A DNA stretch of 64,000 nucleotides, from the NCBI GenBank assembly GCA_016801885.1, contig CM028894.1, positions 7,571,241 through 7,635,240 of the forward strand, read 5' to 3'. This DNA comes from Toxotes chatareus. Taxonomy: Eukaryota; Chordata; Actinopteri; Toxotidae. The position numbers and the translations under genes were made by a program. The notes under the pieces are model-generated. The model was given only the letters and a program-made list of their open reading frames with translations. It ran no database searches and was not told where the DNA came from. Of this stretch, positions 46,102-58,180 are shown piece after piece; the stretch's first letter is position 1; every line of letters starts with the position of its first letter.

Positions 46102-49100
46102 AGGTGTGTGCTGCAGGAAAAAAAGTCGTTCACTGGGAGAGATAAAGCCATTTTCTCACAGTTTGAACTAATAGTTAAATGGTTAACTCTCCATCTGGAA
46201 TTTTAGTCAATTATTATTTTTCCCTGCTAGACTTAGACCTACGAGACTGTCACACTGAGATAAAAACTGAACACTCAAGTCTGGGTTTCCCTGAAATGAA
46301 TCAGTGGCACCAGGAGACCTTCACAGAAAGCACTGTAACCAAGACAAAATCTAAAACTCAGGACTCAACTAAAGACCTTAATCCTTTTAACACCTTTTAG
46401 CATGTCATAGAAATTTTGCTTCCCTGGAAATCTTTTCAGATATAACTTCTTTCAACAGCTTAATGTATTTATACCATTCTTAACTAAACTGCAACTGATA
46501 CTGCTTTTATATTCAGATGATTTTATATTTACAGGCTTGTATTTACAGGCTTATTTGTTCATAATGTGTGCGTTTAAGTGCACCTTCATAGAAGCGGATC
46601 TTGTCTCTCAGTATGACCATGCCTTTAGTGAGCAGCTGGTTCTGAAGGTACTCAGTGAAGAAGGAGCCCAGCTCCGTCTTCAGCAGCTGCCTGCAAATAA
46701 AAAACAAAAGGGCATATGAGTGTACACCGAGACAGACAAATGCTCACATACACACATACACAAACCATCACTGGCACATCCAAATGCTGAATATGAACCA
46801 GTAAGTAATGAGATTGCATGTAAGAGCTGCTGTGTTTAAACAGCAGCAGACTCAGGAAATGAGAAAATAGGTTGTTCACACGGAAAACAAAGGCTACAGC
46901 AACATCAGAACACTTCAACAACAGGATTTTAAACTGATAACCGGTTAACACACACTCTCACACACACACACACGGAGTAAAGATCAGTATGACAGCTCAG
47001 TTGCTGTTATTATAGGAAGAGAAAAGTTGACCTTTAATCTTCGTGGCACACAAAACATCTCTGGGCAAACACAGCATGTTTGGAAACATAAAAATATAAT
47101 TAAATACAGTTTGCTTGTCTCTTACTCGATCCAGAAAGCATTGTGACTACTGCTGTGTGAAGATTACTTCCTTATTTAGTCCCATTTTAGATACAACAGC
47201 TTGAGTCTATTCACAACCACAGACCATGTGTGTATGTGTACACTGGATATAGTGTATTATATTTACTGTACATGAAGGTAGTCGGTTTTGACAGTGCTGT
47301 GTCAGCTGCCCTCAGCTACACTGTATTTAAACTCCAAACACAAAGCCGTGACCCCACTGTGACCTCAACCTGTCATTTCCTCTTTTGAACAGTTTCGAGG
47401 TGCCTCTGATTCAGTGGACATTACACAGTCAGGAACAGCAGGAGAAAAAAATATAACATTCCCTGTGGTGCAGCTGAGAATGATGCGACAACAGTAACTG
47501 TTACTGGCTATGTGCTAATGTTTCAGTGAAGACTAAATTTAGCGTGCCGAAGCTATCACTGTGTGTACATGGGAGAAAGAGTGTCGCTTAGTGCCACTAC
47601 AGTGAGGGAGCATGGGAAATTACAGTACACACTATCATTTAGTCGGCAATAGTCAGACATGCAGACAAATAAAAACCAGGCAGACGAATGGTTGAAAGGG
47701 ACAGGAAGCTAACCTGACACCTTCATTCAGCGTGTAGAGTTCATTTTCTCCCAGATCCTTCCTCTGGAAAACTGAGATCACTGCGTTGTGGATGCTGTGA
47801 ATAAACACACAGGGAAGCATTTAACTGACACTTATTTACTTTAAGACTAATGTGTAGAACATTGGATTAATCAACAATAGGCATGATCACTATTTTCATC
47901 TGGTGTTCATATGCACAATACAGTAACATTGATTTACTGATGTGACGTTATAATTAATGTAAACCAGTGTAAAACAGTGTAAAACATAAAAACGTCAGAA
48001 TGGGCATGAACTTGTCTGAGAGCAGGATTCAGTCCAGCTCATGTGAGACATGCAACCCTGCAACCACCAGGAAAAATGAGAGCTCTCGCTTTCCACTGCT
48101 ACTAGTTTTAAATAAAGTTGAAAACCATAAAAATAACCAGAGAAAAGAGAGAGAGAGAGCGAGAGAGAAGACTCAGGAAGAAAAGAATCTATGAGGCAGA
48201 ATGAGATAAAAAGAGGAGAGAGAGATGGGTGGAGATAAAGAGAGATAGCGATGGACCCTGAGGGCAGGGAGACAGAAAGAGTTGATGCTTATGTGCGTGT
48301 GTGTGTTTGTGTCAAAAAAAGCTTCCTATTCATAGCATGAATAATGGCAGCAACACAGCTTTCTGCTGGGGATGTTTATTCCAACATGACATCGCCAGCG
48401 AGAGCTTGAAGATGGGACACATATTCATAAAGTAAACCAAGATGGCTCACATTTGAGACCAAATGAGAAAACACACATCCGTCTCTCTCCCACACCGACC
48501 TGTTCCAGGTGGCGTTGGCCCCGGCCCTCCTCTGCTGGGTCCCTTTGTCCTTGCTGCACTCCTCTGCTGTCCCTCCCTTCTCCCCACCGCCCCCCGATGG
48601 GGTTTTCGCCTGCGAGAGGTCGGTCAGACTGGAGGAGGAGCCGCTGCCCAGCCTCAGTTTGCTGTGGAGACTCCTCGAAATCCAAAAGGAAGAAAGAGAG
48701 AAACAATAATAACCACCAAGTGCACTCATTCAGTCTTGGCATTGGACAGCACTGATGTGGAAAGTGTAGCTAGTTGATCCAAGTCACACAAACACAATAG
48801 TAGGTTTTTTCGACCTTAAACAGAATATTTTCAAAAGTCTGAGGTGAAAACATACAGATTTCTGTTTCAGAATACTTTTTCATAATGTAATTTTTCCAGA
48901 TTTTAATGGCTGACAACATCAGTATTTATTGAGGGATGATTTTTATTAGCCATCTGTTAATGTTTACACAAGCTGATGTACTATACTGCTTTGGAAAACT
49001 ACATCAGAGAGACAGGTACATCGAGTGAGCACAGGAGAACAGTCAGTCTACCTGAGGGAGGAAAGAGAGAGAGAGAGAGGTGACGATGAGAAACTCAAGA

Positions 49101-49363
49101 AGAGAGTAAGAAAGAGGAAGGATGACGGTAAAGCGGGAGATGAAGGGAGGCGGCATGAGGAAGAGAGATTGAAAGAGCAGAGACATGACACGACAAAAAA
49201 GAAGTGAGAGGAGAAGCGCATAAAGAGGCACAAGAAGAGGAAAAGATGCCAGAAATATTCAGGAAGAAATATCAATGGTGTTTTCAGTCTCAGCACTGAA
49301 AAGCAGAGGGGCTGAGATGATCCAGTTTTTACCTTTAAATACAATAAACCACTAACCCCCTCT

Positions 49364-49420
<57 letters not shown>

Positions 49421-50288
49421 CACACACACATGCACATTATGTACTTACTCTAGTAACTGAAAAGGTACCACGTATCCCCACTCCATGAGTGTGTCTCAAT
49501 GATTTGAAAGAGAGGTGGATGAAGACAGTGGAGAAGTGTCTTTGTCCTCATGCGTCTCTAACTCTTTCACATGCTCCTTTGCTCTTTCCACTCTCTTGTT
49601 TCTTTTCAGTCCCTCTACCTCCACACTTCCTACTCTCCTCTACCCTCTTCTCTCCCACTTCACCTCTCTTTCTCTTTCTCCCTTTGCCAGTCTGTGCCAG
49701 TCGGTGGCCATGTGACCCTGTGAGCTTCTGTGCCAGGCGAACAAAGGAACCCTTTGAGGTTCAAGAGCTGCCAAATGGAAAGGGAAGGATTTAAAGGTGA
49801 CACACATTTCACTTCCTTCTCCTCTCTGTGTCTCTGTGTATGGGGTCCAAGGCAGATCAAAGCTGTGTTCAAGCTGTTGTGTCACGTTGACCCAATTCAC
49901 CGATCACTCTTCAATATTTCTTTATTTGTCATATTGATTATATGTGATTTTAATTCCATCTGCTGTGAAACTATTTGCTTTTCTTCTTGGTTTTCAGAAC
50001 ATTTGTCATTATCCATGTCCAGTGAACACTGCTCACATGAATGGAATTAAACTTAAGTGAATTTAAATTAATTTGGGCATAAAAAGCAGAAGAAAAGAGA
50101 AAATAATGGTCACAGAGGAAGGATAGAAAGCTGGAAAGAGGTAAAAAAAAAAAAAAGGAGTGGATGGAAAATCAGAGGCACGTAAAAGAATATGGCAGGG
50201 AAGAGGAGAGGTCCGTCTGTCAACCCTGGATCTTAGTTCAACTCCACATAAATAGGTCAGTGTGAGAAACAGGAGCCCTGAGCTCAGT

Positions 50289-50340
<52 letters not shown>

Positions 50341-50998
50341 AGGAGACACTCACACACACTGCTCACGTCAAAGTCAGAGAGTTTCCAAATTCTCCCACAA
50401 AAAAAGGTGCAGTGTTGTACCTTGTGACACTGAATCTCCAAACACTTCAGTCAAAAGTTTTCTCCTGAACACTGGATGACGCATAGCATAAAACCGAGGC
50501 AGAAGATGCCGAGACTCTAAATAATCAGCAAGGTGCAAAAAGTGTTTATAGACAATCCCTCTGCTGGCGGAAAAAAGCAATTTACTTCTTCATATGCATG
50601 AATTAAAGGACGCAGGGTGTAACCCAGAAGTTAAATACTTTCTGTTTTTGGCTCTGAAACAACAGGAAGAGTTGAGAGAGAAAAGGCTGAGGTCTAATTA
50701 CTAAACAAAGAGGAATAAGGGGGGATGTTTGCATGAAAGAAAGAATGAATGAGGTCATTCAGGAATGTGTGTGTATGAGAGTGTGTGTGTGTGTACGTGT
50801 GTGTTTCACTTTCATCCCTCTTTTTGTGTCCCAAAGGGCCGAGACAAAGAGAGAGAAGGGGAGAGAAAATGTTTTGGAGCTGCAGTGAGACTCCTGCATG
50901 AATGAGACCTGCTGGTTGCAGAGTGTGTGTGTGTGGGGGTGTGTGTAGGTGTGTGTGTGTGTGAGTTCTTACCTCCTAAATGAGCCCTCTCTTTCCAT
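41573..50998 (-). CDS. PRR5: Proline-rich protein 5 (Protor-1), mTORC2 subunit, 9 coding exons
   Basis: Coding exons, in transcript order: 50998-50973, 48673-48500, 47794-47714, 46690-46584, 45744-45653, 45572-45432, 42745-42601, 42470-42174, 41928-41573; 1,419 nt, 472 residues plus stop, all phases closing. The product begins MEREGSFRRSLHSK, has the GTQQRR...NATWNSIHNAV stretch, the HbrB/PROTOR domain (RDKIRFYEGQKLLDSLADTW, MLQAIFYPVQGKEPSVRQLA, GVHECKGVTDDYLRLESL) and a Ser/Pro-rich tail with IRRHSVSEMTSC and a D-G-I-F-L-D-F motif. Known role: rictor-bound, cytosolic accessory subunit of mTORC2. It is longer than human PRR5 (388) because of the tail. The next intron upstream (50421-50560) holds an unexplained exon-like block. 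PRR5L is the alternative; the tail and overall match favour PRR5. Confidence 0.93.
50421..50560 (-). other. Unassigned exon-like block within PRR5 intron 1
   Basis: On the minus strand a pyrimidine-rich CCGCCAGCAG acceptor precedes 140 open bases, and CACAAG/GTACAAC follows. In the phase supplied by the PRR5 start exon it reads GIVYKHFLHLADYLESRHLL and onward through PRFYAMRHPVFRRKLL and TEVFGDSVSQ, which looks like ordinary globular protein rather than chance sequence. Its length (140) is not a multiple of 3, so simple inclusion would put PRR5 exon 2 out of frame. It may belong to an alternative transcript or to another gene. I do not recognise the family. Confidence 0.5.
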
Positions 50999-51062
50999 GT
51001 TAGTCTTGATGGACAGCTGCGACCTAGTGACCGCCCAGTAACTGCCACCAACCAACCAGCAT

Positions 51063-53962
51063 CTGAAAAAGAAAATCCTTGTCATCGCGTCTCATCATGT
51101 TCGTGAAGGACTCAGACTTTCATTTCTGAAAACCAGGAAACAAACAGCAAACTAAACATACTTAATGAACAGAGTTGATTTTCTAGTTTGAAACCAAAGT
51201 GTACAGGCCTGTCTCTCTGAACATATTTTGACATATCACAATAGGAAAAGCTCAGAGGTGTGAAAATAAACGTAACGATGGCTGAACGGGTTTCAGCTGA
51301 TTCAGTTTCAGGGTCCTGGTGCCACACTTTGCAGAGCCATCGTTAACGTTATTACTAACAACTGCACTTTTCGTGCTTTGTCGAGTCAAAACGTCGGCTG
51401 TTGAAAATGTCACGTTTGTTGCATATTTTCAGAAAGCAAACCTCGACTCAGTTCACTTTGAGCCACCAGGAGAAAATCAACATGTTGTTTATTTTAAACT
51501 GGAAAAAGTTTTGCACAGAAATATAGTGTCAGTCTTTTTAACTTTGAGATCAGCAGCACAACTGTGAACCTGCAAACATCTACCTGATCATGGTACTATC
51601 AGTAATCATGGTTTAACAGCAGCCAGAGCTCTCATCTGCTGTTCATGAGACTTTGCATGTTTTTCTACACCAGGGGTTAAAAAAAAAAAAAAAAAGAAGA
51701 GATTATATGAGTCACCTGTACTAGATTTTCATGAAAAAGTGAGATCAAGAGAGTTTTGAGAAAAAGACATTTTCATTAGTGAAAGCTGCATCTCAGTTTC
51801 AGAGCTGTGTGGTTTGATAAAGCTGCTATAATTTAAACGTTTTCAGCTTTGGCGGCTCCCAGTGAAAAAAAAAAAAAAACCCAAAAAAAGACACTGGCAG
51901 AAGTGCACACAGATACCCCCATGTATCTGACCCCAGGATGAATGGGACTAAAAACAATGAATGGATCACTCTAATTTTCAACAGGATTGTTTCCACAGAG
52001 AAAAACATTTGCCCTCGCCGTAATTTGAAAGATTTTTTTAAAGGTACAATGAACATAGAAAATAATCGAACAGATCACAGCATCTTCCATGTTGTTAAAA
52101 TAGAAGATGATGGGACGTCCAGTGCTCTGTAACTATCGCAGTAAAATGCGAGCTTTCTCAGACAGATACGGTAAAACTCACTGACACAGACAAACAGGTG
52201 TCTACTCACCGTTTGGCTAACAAGACACAGAATTATAATCAAATTACAGTAAAGTGGTCGAGACAGACATTTGATCCTGCCACGAACTCAAATGCCCCCA
52301 CTCGCTCATTCACCCACACACACACACACACACTCAGATAGAATGACACACACAGTATATTAGGAAGGTTTATATGCACATGGCCAGGCAGGGTAAGGCT
52401 GAGGCTTCCTCATGACCTATATCACTGTAAAAACATTTTTTTTTTCTTTGTTGTCTTTTCTCCCACACACACAGTTTTGTAACAGCATTGATAAACTGTG
52501 CAGCATTAAAGTGTTTTATTTTCAGTCAGGGCAATGATCATCTGTTTACTTTAAAATCTAAACAGTAATGACTCTCCAGTGGTTCAGCCTTTACTTCCTG
52601 GAACTTGTATATGTCGCTATGCTTTATAAACCATAATGTGCTGTTTGTTTGTGTGTGTGTGTGTGGCTTTGTTTGAATTTCTTTATGATGCACATTGGAT
52701 GACACAAATGTTCTCTTGATATGAATTTACTTGATCTAAGCAAATGAAAATAACTTAACCTTCTATCTGCAGCAAGTTTCTATGCAGAGGAAAAAGTCAA
52801 GGTGAACCCGCTTAGAGAAGCTGATTTGATACCACAAAGGCGCCACTTTCAGTCCCACAACTGTTAAGGTTTGTGAACGGTAAGAAAAAAAAAAGACAAA
52901 TAATATTACGGTCATAACTCTGTCTACATAGATGTCTCTGTCTCAATGTGAATCTGGTAAATCACACTTGGCCCTGCAGAGGGAAATGTATCTGGACTGA
53001 GTGACACACACACAAGTGCCGAGGCTTAGTCCTGGTGCTGCAAGTCCTGCTGCCTGTCTCTGACTAACCCTGTCAGTGCAGTGTGTGCTTTAATGCCTTG
53101 CTTTAGGGGTCTTAGGCTGTAGTTAAACTGGATCGTGGTTATGGGAGGTTGTGAGTGATAAAATTCAGCCTCTGGGCAGATTTTCAAGAGCAGTCTAAGC
53201 AATGAAACCAGCGAAACTCCCCCTCATTTAAAACCTGACTTTTCTGAGTATGAAGCCTCTTCGTCCTCCTCCTCCTCCTCCTCCTCCTCCACCTCCCACC
53301 TCTTACTCAGCAGTAGACAGTTTATATTGTAAGTAGATATCAGAGACTCCACTGCTGAAAATTAACACCCATAATCTGCTTCAACTGGTAAACACACACA
53401 TACACACACACACACACACACATTCTGTGCAGACTGGCAGCAGGACAGGGAAATTACCACCCTGCACCAGACAAGTGCTACAGTAAATGTCGTCTGTGTC
53501 TTGCAGCAGGTTTGTCTGCTGTCCCAGCCCAACTGGCTGAGAACCAAACCACAAGTTGGAGGTCCTGCTGTAAAAAACCAACCACTTGTGTCTGTTTTAA
53601 GGAACAATCCTGCCCTGACAAATACTCTAAAAGTCTGCCTGCTGACTACCTGTGAGCAACTGGTGTGCAGCACAATCCCTTCAAACTATGCAATGCACAG
53701 AAAATCTGGACTCTGGTGCATGAAGATAGTAATTAGCTACATCAATAACACCTGTCAGAGAAAATTCCCTTTAGGCGAACTCGTATTTTTATATTGAATT
53801 AAAATGTAAAAAGTATTCGCTTACTTTGGGGATTTAATGCAATAAAAAGCAATTATTTTATAGTAATAGCTTATTGTTTTTGCTCTTCTACCTACATCTA
53901 TTGGAAAACTGACGAGAGGTCAGTTGATTTTCTTCAGTTTGGAGTTGATATTGTGTACTCAC
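51063..53962 (-). other. PRR5: PRR5 5' intron, no gene seen
   Basis: Between the 5' UTR exon and the exon carrying the start codon (50973-51062). It contains a (TCC)n run near 53262-53290 and CA repeats near 52317 and 53396. No conserved coding frame is recognised. Confidence 0.5.
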
Positions 53963-54230
53963 GTTTTCAGTAGTCTTCCTCGCTTCACTTTTATAGCAAC
54001 TGTCCTCTGCGTTACAATCGCGCAACAAAGCCCCAAAATAACTCCCGCACTTCTGTGAAGACTGGAGGTCCGCGCGGCGGTGAAACGGCTCACCGTCGCG
54101 GCTGCTCAGCGCGTGAAGGCTGCGCCCGTTCTCCTGAGAAGATCCGATATCTGGATCTGAACCCCGCGTGAGCTGCGAGCTGTCAGGGCGGCTTTCAGGA
54201 CTCTCCGCGAGCCTCAGAGAGAGAAAGAGA
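53963..54230 (-). promoter_or_regulatory. PRR5: PRR5 5' UTR exon and CpG-rich promoter
   Basis: CpG-dense patch (for example GTCCGCGCGGCGG near 54068) with a minus-strand donor AAAAC/GTGAGT ending at 53963. Spliced to the exon at 51062, a frame from this exon stops before the PRR5 ATG, so it is treated as 5' UTR. The transcription start is not determined; C/T-rich and GT repeats lie just upstream. Confidence 0.55.
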
Positions 54231-54739
54231 GAGAGAGAGAAAAGGAAGTGAGAGAGAGCGACAGTCTGACAGAGTGACGGTGTGTGTGTGTGTGTGTGTG
54301 TGTGCACGAAGCTTTGTGTGTACACTGGTCGAGGGGTGAGAAATGTAGCCTATGGAAAGTGTTTGTGGTTTTTGGTGTGTGTTTGTGTTGAGTGTAAAAA
54401 TATGCGATGGCACTCTCAGCAGTGGAAAAGGCAGATGAAAAGCAAAAGCAATAGAATTATCATCGCTGCTGCCACACATGACCAGCAGATAACTGTGCGC
54501 GCCGTGCACACGCAGCCTCAGTGCGCGCCCTCTCCTCCTCGTACGTCCACGGTCGTGTCCGTGCAGATAACCGAATCAGCACGTAAACCTCTGCACATGC
54601 GCTGGTTATTAGGTTATAACACATTAAGAAAGTCTGCAATCAATGCGTGAAGCTCTCACATTGTTTCTGTCAAGGTTTTTTAAGGTCTTCATTACACTTT
54701 GGACATAAGATAAAGGTGGAGAGCCGTGTTACCCTGGCC

Positions 54740-55120
54740 CCCTGCACTGAGAAAGAATAATTACACTCTGGACCAAGAGGCACGAGAATGGCTGACGACT
54801 ATGCCAGAAAGAACTTGGAGTGATGAAGGAAAACTGGAACTGTTCAGCCCTAAGGATCAACAGTTTGTCTGGTGAAAGAAAGACGAAGCTCATAAGCAGA
54901 AGAATACTGTCTCCCACGGTCAAGTACTGAGGCGGGTCTGGGATGATGTGACCGCGTGACAGGCATTGTGGATTCAAAGACATGCCAAGACATTTTGAGG
55001 AGGACTGTTCTGTCTCCTGTGGTGAACTTGGACCTTGGTGATAACTGGATTCTCCAGAAACACAATGATCCCACACACACTTTCAAGTTCATGGCAATTC
55101 ACCCCATTGATTTTGAGACA
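54740..55120 (+). mobile_element. Decayed Tc1/mariner-type transposase fragment
   Basis: Translation in shifting frames gives ERTWSDEGKLELFS, DQQFVWRKK, KNTVSHGQ, then GIVDSKTCQDILRRTVLSP, LDLGDNW and HNDPTHTFKF. These match in order the central DDE part of Tc1-family transposases (the SDE, VWR, NT-P, D-G-I-M and DNDPKHT blocks). Several frameshifts, loss of the 'MVWG' block spacing and a changed DND motif show that it is inactive. Terminal repeats were not found. Confidence 0.8.
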
Positions 55121-55519
55121 TTACACTCAAAACCACAAGTGTCAGCTGTGTGATGGCACGAGAGCAAAGGTCCAGGGATCACCTCATTGAATTTAAGGGC
55201 AGGTCATCCAGTGAGATGGTGGTGAGATTCAGGTTGATTAACAAAACTAAAGGAAGAAAGAAAGAAAGACAGAGGCCTCCTCCTGGATTTGTTACTCCTG
55301 CCTGGATGCAATGTTTTAGTGCAGATTAAAAGCAGCTTTGTAAGCAGGTTGAAAACACTGGGGAGTCCTTGTTGTCAGCAGACTGGACTCCCATCATGTT
55401 TAATTCATGGTGAAATAATTCACAGCCAGACCAATGAAACAACAGCACAGTGAGAACACTGGACATTACACTGAGTGCTTTTACTGCCAGCAGAGAAGGC
55501 CACTCAGCAGCTTCACAGG

Positions 55520-55523
<4 letters not shown>

Positions 55524-55591
<68 letters not shown>
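55524..55591. repeat. (GT)n microsatellite
   Basis: About 33 uninterrupted GT units. Other CA/GT runs of more than 15 units in the window are near 49371-49418, 50289-50336 and 58120-58177. Confidence 0.9.
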
Positions 55592-55599
55592 GTCACTTC

Positions 55600-55931
55600 A
55601 GGACCAACTTGTTAGCTCTGTCTGGACCCATTAGCTGCTCACAGTATCTAAGGTACAGATCACCACATCAACCACGGGGCTCACTGTGTCACATCAGACA
55701 AACTCTGTCTGCAGAGACCACATACGTTTACAACTCCGCTTCTCTGCTACACACTCACACAGGCACACGCACACACATATACACACACACACTCATACAC
55801 AAAACCTTAAGCCCTTAACCTCATGTCCTGCTCCTCCCCTGTGATAAAGAACAGGTTTATAATAGCAAATTCTGCTGGTCAAGGCCAGATTGTATCTTAA
55901 AAGTTCTCAGGACAATAAAACATAAAACAGC

Positions 55932-55968
<37 letters not shown>

Positions 55969-58117
55969 GAGCACCTGGAAAAACACAGTTTGCCCAGAGT
56001 TCACTAATCGCTTAGTATTATATAAACAGAGTGTTTATGTGTGAACACACACTGTTATTTATTTACAGTAGTGTTTTGACGCATTCAGACACAGTAGAAA
56101 TGCAAACATACTTAAAACAGACACACACCACATTAATCAGTTTCTAGACTCAGACACCTTTCATTCAATGATAGTTCACTATTAAAACTAATTATTAGTT
56201 GAGATACTTTAGTGTTGTGACTGTATAATTTGGATACAGTCCATCCTTGGCCATACATTCATGGCAGGAGGACAAGATTAAAGTTCGGCCCCAACATCCG
56301 GAGAGAGTCTGCTCATTTGAATTCTGATGCTCGTTTATTTCTGCAGCACAGAGGCAGTAAAAATGCTTTTCTGTTTCTCTTTCACAGAATCTCTCTCTGT
56401 GATATGGTTTATGGTTTAGAATTTACAGCTATTACAGCACACTTTGAAGTTGATTCTAACACGGAAGCTGCTAGTTCAAAAACCACAGAGCACACTGTAA
56501 GAATGTACAAGTGTTCAGGAATAACGTTCCTCTCTGAATATAACATCATTAGATAATCACATGTGGGTGTTTGAAGCTGAACTTTTTTTTTTTTTTTTTT
56601 TTTAAATCTTGTGTTGCTCCTTAATGCGTGTGGAACCTTTAAGCTTATGTCAGGATGAGTTGCTCTCGCTTTTCCCTGGTTTTACATTTCCTCTCCTACA
56701 CACACACACCTCTCACACTCGAGAATGAGTCTCTAAAATCTTTACTTTCAGGTGATTTCATACAGCAAGGGCTTCCCCTTCCTGGTTGCCGTTGCTATGG
56801 CAAATGGAGTGAGGAAACTATTAAAAAAAAAAAGTTTGATCTTTTAGGAGGAGGAACGTAGGACTGACATGTTGTGGATTTCATAAAAGACAATAACAGC
56901 TTATACAATTTGCTGATTTAGCCCAATTTTTATGAAACCAAAACAAATTTTAAAAAAGCTAAAAAAAAAAAAGTACAGGGTTCAAACTGTTTCTAATTTC
57001 CTACAAACCTCACTTCAACATACAGACAGACGGAGGTTCAGTGCCTTGTTTCTGTGAGTCTTTGGCTGCTGGACAAATGTTCTGTATAGAGATACACAGT
57101 GTTTGTTTGTGTTCAGCTACACTCCAGCTCCTTCACTCTATTTAAACACACAAACACACAGAGGACACGTACACACACATTCGAGACCACAGGCGAACAT
57201 GTACTTTCACCAAAATGGGCTGAAATACCCACGTACTCTCAGACTAACTGATGCACTGTTAAAAAAAAACTCAGTGCCATGTTAATCTGAGCTGTGTAAA
57301 CAGGCGAGAGGAGAGAAGCTGCTGCTCTCAGGCCGGAGGAAACAGCAGCAGGAACTTGTAATGACTCCACTGAGGAGCCCACATGGCCCGGTGTAAACCT
57401 GCAGCCTCTGCTTACACAGCTACACGATTACACTAAACACGCCAGGGTTGCAACATCATCGCTACTGCATGGGGGAGGGATGGGATTTTCCTTTAAACTG
57501 GTCCCACGCCACAAATGTGCAGGTCATTGTTTTTTTTGTGTCTCATGTCAGCGTCAGAACCAAGTTAAAAAAAGATCTCATTCCTTTTTTTAAAACAACA
57601 TATTTTAACAATAAAACGCACTTAATGAGAAACAAACTGAGCTTGGACGAGTATTTCTACTCTGCCTCCTCTTAACCACTACTGAGCAAAGTCAGTACCC
57701 TCCTGCATTTACCCAGATCATAAGTCAGCAGGGGTGTTCCCCTTCAGCAGCATCCCGGTCCACACTCAGCTGCTTCATTCAAGGGCAGCTGAAGGTGAGT
57801 GGCAAGCAGCTGATGGATTAATGAGTAAATGAGTGAGAAGGAAAAGAGAAGGAGAGCAAATACTTTTGAGTTAACACTAAAATAATTATTACTGTCTAAG
57901 CACAAGCAGCAGTAGTTAACAGAATAAAGTGTGGGTGATGTCAGAAAGCTATAAACTCTTTTTATTACGTTCAGGAGACAGATGAGAACCAATGATAAGG
58001 TTTTGATTTCTCTTTGGGGGTTTTTGGCCATTTAAAGCCACAGTGAAACTTGATGCTACATACTAAGGGCATGTTTGCAAGGACAAAAACATGCAAGGGT
58101 GACCACTGTTTAGTAAA

Positions 58118-58180
<63 letters not shown>

